DNA of 64,000 nt, taken from Glycine soja. Lineage: Eukaryota; Streptophyta; Magnoliopsida; Fabales; Fabaceae. Under the pieces are notes generated by a model, which worked only from the letters and a program-made list of their open reading frames with translations, ran no database searches and was not told where the DNA came from. Positions 60,963-64,000 of the stretch are shown piece by piece; the first letter of the stretch is position 1; every line of letters begins with the position of its first letter. The DNA lies in NCBI RefSeq assembly GCF_004193775.1, contig NC_041018.1:40590677-40654676 (forward strand), in the 5' to 3' direction. A program made the position numbers and the translations under genes.

Positions 60963-61345
60963 TATGCATCATATTTACTTTATGTCCTTGCATTTTTTAT
61001 TTTCTTTATTCATTTTCCAGCACCATATCTATTTTACGTCTTGCATTTTATTTTCCAGTATCATATTTATTTTTTTGTCTTGCATTTTTTTATTTTATTT
61101 TGTTTATTTTTATTTTATGCATCATATTTACTTTATGTCTTGCATTTTTTTTTATTATTTATTTTTAGCATCATGTTTATTTTATGTCTTGCATTTTTAT
61201 TTTCTTTTTTTATTTCCAGCATTATATTTATTTTTATGTCTTGCATTTTATTTTCTTATTTTATGCACCATATGTATTTATTGTTTTGTATTTCATGCAT
61301 TTTTTATTATTTCTTCTAGCATATTTATTTTAATGCATTTGCAAT
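60963..61345. repeat. Minisatellite of ~40-60 bp units
   Basis: About eight variable-length units, each with GCATCATATTTATTTTATGT followed by CTTGCATTTT and a T/A-rich filler often ending TTCCA or TTCTA. It lies inside the solo LTR. It creates misleading Phe/Leu/Tyr-rich open frames on the plus strand. Confidence 0.85.
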
Positions 61346-62285
61346 TTTTTTTATTGCCAATTAGAATGTATCTAGGTCCAATGTAAATAAAAATAAAAAT
61401 GAGAATCTGCACCGACACTCACATTTATTTTTTATGTTTCCTGCCGAGGACGATAATGTAATTTGAGTCGTATCCGAGGAAAAGGACCCTCACTTGATCC
61501 AACGTCATTTTAAGGGATCCGGCGCGTCTAGACTTATCTCCGCATAACTAAAAAAAAAAAAAGAAAAAAAAAAGAAAAAAAAAAAGAAAGTCAAAAACCA
61601 AAAACTTTCCATAATCAAAATTTCAAAAAAAAAAAGGGGTCAATCTTTATCCTTTCTTTCTTAATCAAATCTTTAATCAATCTTTAATCAATCAAACTTT
61701 TTTTTCAATTTAAAATCAATCGAACTCACTTCTTTTATTTCTTCTATGCCTTTTCGGCCTCTTATCTTTCTTAAACTCTTCCTTTTTCGAACTTTAAAAT
61801 CAATCAAAACCAATCACTCGACTTTCTACCCCGAACTACATGATTTTGATCCCATTCGGGTATGTAGGCAAAAGACTTTGTCTTTCCAAATCAATAAAAA
61901 TAACAAAAACATTTCTTCTCCTTTCTTTCAAACCTATCTCTTTAATCTTTTCACACTTGAGCATTTATTTCCAAGCAAATAATTAATTTAGCATAAAGAT
62001 AAAATAAGCAAGAGGTTCCTATAGAGTACTATAGACGTTTAGGGTGCTAGTACCTTCCCTTTGCGTAACCAACCCCCGGACCTTTGATCTCTTAAAAACT
62101 AGGGTTTTTCGAGCTTTCTCCCTTTTCTTCGGAAAAATAAAAGATCGGTGGTGATCTTAAAATTGCGAGTCAGCGCTAATCAATAGCTTGATATCCAAAA
62201 ATCACCGCGACAGTGACTCTTCATTCAAAATCGCTTTTGTGTCTGAAAATTCCTGTTTTCCATTTTTGCCAATCAGTAACTCAAT

Positions 62286-64000
62286 ATGGGAAACCAACTT
62301 AGCAAAAGGTATGTTCCATCATATTTATGAATGAAATTAGTTTGATTAATATTACCTTTTCACTTTCTTTTATCAATATTCTCACCATGTCCATTTTTTT
62401 CTTCTACAATTTGCAGAAGAAAGTCAAGGTCGAAGACAAGGCCAATGGGTTTCATTCATAACCAAGCTCACATAGGGATAAGAACTGTGGGCGTAGAAAA
62501 AGCTTGTAACTTCTCCACTAATTCAGATCTTTGCATTCCTAGTTACTTGGAATATGAATGGCCAGGTACACCCAATGACTTAAAAACACATAATGGTTTC
62601 ATTTAATTAATTCCTCTTTGTGAGAACTAAGAAACTCTCACTTTAATTTTGCCATGTTCATATATATCTATGTAAGTTCTTTGCTGTGAATTATATTAGA
62701 ATACGTGTGAAGATTTAGCTGAAATGGTTGGTAGTTCGATCTTCTAGCTGTTGGCTTGCAAGAGGCTCCTCCATGTCCACGAAACAAAGTTGCAACTCTG
62801 CTTTCAGCAGCTCTTGATGAAAGTCATACGTAAGAAATCGGCCACACCTTTTGTTTTCATTCTTTCTGTTTCGGTTTGTTTTGCTTTAATCCTAAGATTG
62901 AAAATACAGTAAAATGCATAAGTTTCAAACTTTATCCAGTTTCGGTACCTATATCTGTTGTCAAGAGATCATATACTATATTGTAATTAAGTACAGCCAC
63001 TCTTATTTTATGTAGTGACGATAATATTATTGATAATGTATAGGCCAGGCCTGACAGTAGTAGAATCATAAAATATAAGCAGCTCATGCCTCAACCTTAA
63101 TTAGCTACAGACTTCAATCAAGCATTACTCAATATCTTTATCTCATGACAATATCTTGAAAAATAAATACGTGTTATTAACCGAGTGCCTTAAAATTATC
63201 AAAAAGTTTTTTAAAAAAAGTTATTTAATGAAAAATACTATAACATAAATTATTGATTATGGGTCAACACACCTTTCTTTTGGCTTCCAAGATCAATAGA
63301 ATTGAATATACAGAACAAATAGTCATGCTTGGGTAAGTCCCGAGAAAAAAAATTAGGTCATGGCTTATGTATATTTTGGCCATATCACTATTCATGAAAT
63401 CTCCAACAAAACATATATACCAAAATTGAACATGGTCTTTTTTATTCATTTGTTATTAAGTTGACAGCAACGAGTTTCCACCAAAAAAAAGAAAGTTGAG
63501 TTTAAATATGACATTAATTTTCAACAATTAAATTATACTGTGGACATATAATTGGATCATGTGCTTATTACTAGATCAAAAGACACTATACATAAGTGGG
63601 GATAAGCTTTTTTTTTTTTAATTCTAAGTTGAGTTAAATATAAATATGAATGTCTAAGATGTTATATATATAGATTAGAGCTTTTATTGGTGATCTTTAT
63701 TAGGAATATCAAGCAATTTATTATTGGACCATTATTGAATCATCTATAGATTTTAAGTATTGTAAACCTCGTGTTTGAAACGCCAAGTTCTTGTCATGAA
63801 AAGGATGGGTTAACTTTTGGAGTTAAATTATATTCAAACTTCAGTATTGTTTAAACTATTTAATTATAAAACATTTTTTTCCTGTTGTGTCTGTGAACTT
63901 ATTGGAAATTTTCTCTATTTTTCCTTCATTCTTTCTGAAATGAAGCCTGATAGGTAAAGTTATCATGCAATCTTTGCAGGTGAATCTGTTTGGGCCAAAG
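62286..64000 (+). CDS. 5' part of an unrecognised gene, runs off the edge
   Basis: Predicted exons: 62286-62308 (MGNQLSK, then a split codon), 62417-62565, and 62763-62829, each with GT-AG signals and keeping one open frame: MGNQLSKRRKSRSKTRPMGF, a middle part with GIRTVGVEKACNF, and APPCPRNKVATLLSAALDES. A Gly at position 2 followed by a small polar context and a basic patch is an N-myristoylation plus membrane-binding pattern. A possible acceptor at 63980 (GCAG then GTGAATCTG) would give an immediate stop after exon 3, so another exon or a different junction is needed. I do not recognise the family. The short first exon and lack of similarity evidence leave the model tentative. Confidence 0.45.

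Larger units (their letters stand above)
59355..62212 (+). mobile_element. Ogre-like (Ty3/gypsy, Tat) solo LTR
   Basis: A 2,858-bp sequence starting TGTCATACCCCATTTTTGAC and ending CACCGCGACA, flanked by the 5-bp duplication GTGAC at 59350-59354 and 62213-62217. TG...CA ends, LTR length and the closing part (TATAGAGTACTATAGACG, GGGTGCTAGTACCTTCCC, AACCAACCCCCGGACC) fit legume Ogre LTRs. No internal gag-pol is present, so the full element was probably lost by recombination between its LTRs. It ends 73 bp before the start codon of the right-edge gene. Confidence 0.9.

Noticed and set aside
59586..61386. Phe/Leu/Tyr-rich and His/Thr-rich plus-strand frames resembling membrane proteins
   Set aside because: They come from T-rich filler, the minisatellite and the 35-bp repeat inside the solo LTR.
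1..64000. tRNA or rRNA genes, CRISPR arrays, bacterial-type operons
   Set aside because: No cloverleaf-like gene, rRNA core or regular spacer array was seen; only weak box A/box B pairs that fit SINEs in the DUF616 gene intron.

Overview
This is plant nuclear DNA, very probably from a legume (Fabaceae), and a phaseoloid such as soybean or a relative would fit. It is AT-rich. Its genes have many short exons with GT-AG introns, introns and spacers are full of retrotransposon debris and MITEs, and a long solo LTR with the sequence style of legume Ogre (Ty3/gypsy, Tat) elements lies near the right end. The species cannot be fixed from the window alone.

Layout, left to right. (1) 356-3420: a 5'-truncated L1-type LINE on the minus strand, bounded by a perfect 15-bp target duplication, with a 446-bp hAT-type MITE nested in its reverse transcriptase region. 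(2) 6434-20756, minus: the exocyst subunit SEC3A, rebuilt here as 25 exons and 886 residues; its introns hold a 1.5-kb copia-type non-autonomous LTR element, TRIM-like repeats and a MITE. (3) 22252-23200, minus: a Myb/SANT-like gene remnant. (4) 26215-31050: repeated exon-like modules with a minus-strand TATA promoter at the right end and no credible long ORF, interrupted by a plus-strand LINE ORF1 remnant. (5) 32550-35898, minus: a DUF616 protein resembling TOD1 (6 exons, 474 residues). (6) 38528-41481, minus: plastid ribosomal protein uS9c (2 exons, 207 residues), whose intron holds a copia gag remnant split by a solo LTR, plus a Tourist-like MITE. (7) 45128-51681, minus: a MATE/DTX transporter (9 exons, 483 residues). 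(8) 54840-57136, minus: an F-box/LRR/FBD protein (4 coding exons, 427 residues) whose start codon is alone on its exon and whose stop codon touches a MITE end. (9) 59355-62212: a 2.86-kb Ogre-like solo LTR. (10) From 62286, plus: the first exons of an unrecognised gene with an N-myristoylation-type start, running off the right edge.

The five complete genes have unrelated house-keeping or adaptive roles (exocytosis, a Golgi/cell-wall or sphingolipid enzyme, plastid translation, metabolite export, ubiquitin ligase substrate choice). All are on the minus strand, but nothing indicates a cluster or operon. I found no tRNA or rRNA gene, no CRISPR array, and no clearly new multi-gene system. The least explained part is the repeated exon-like array at 26.2-31.1 kb. 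The most instructive structures are the nested insertions with intact target duplications and the TE-gene contacts at the F-box stop codon and the right-edge gene's 5' end.
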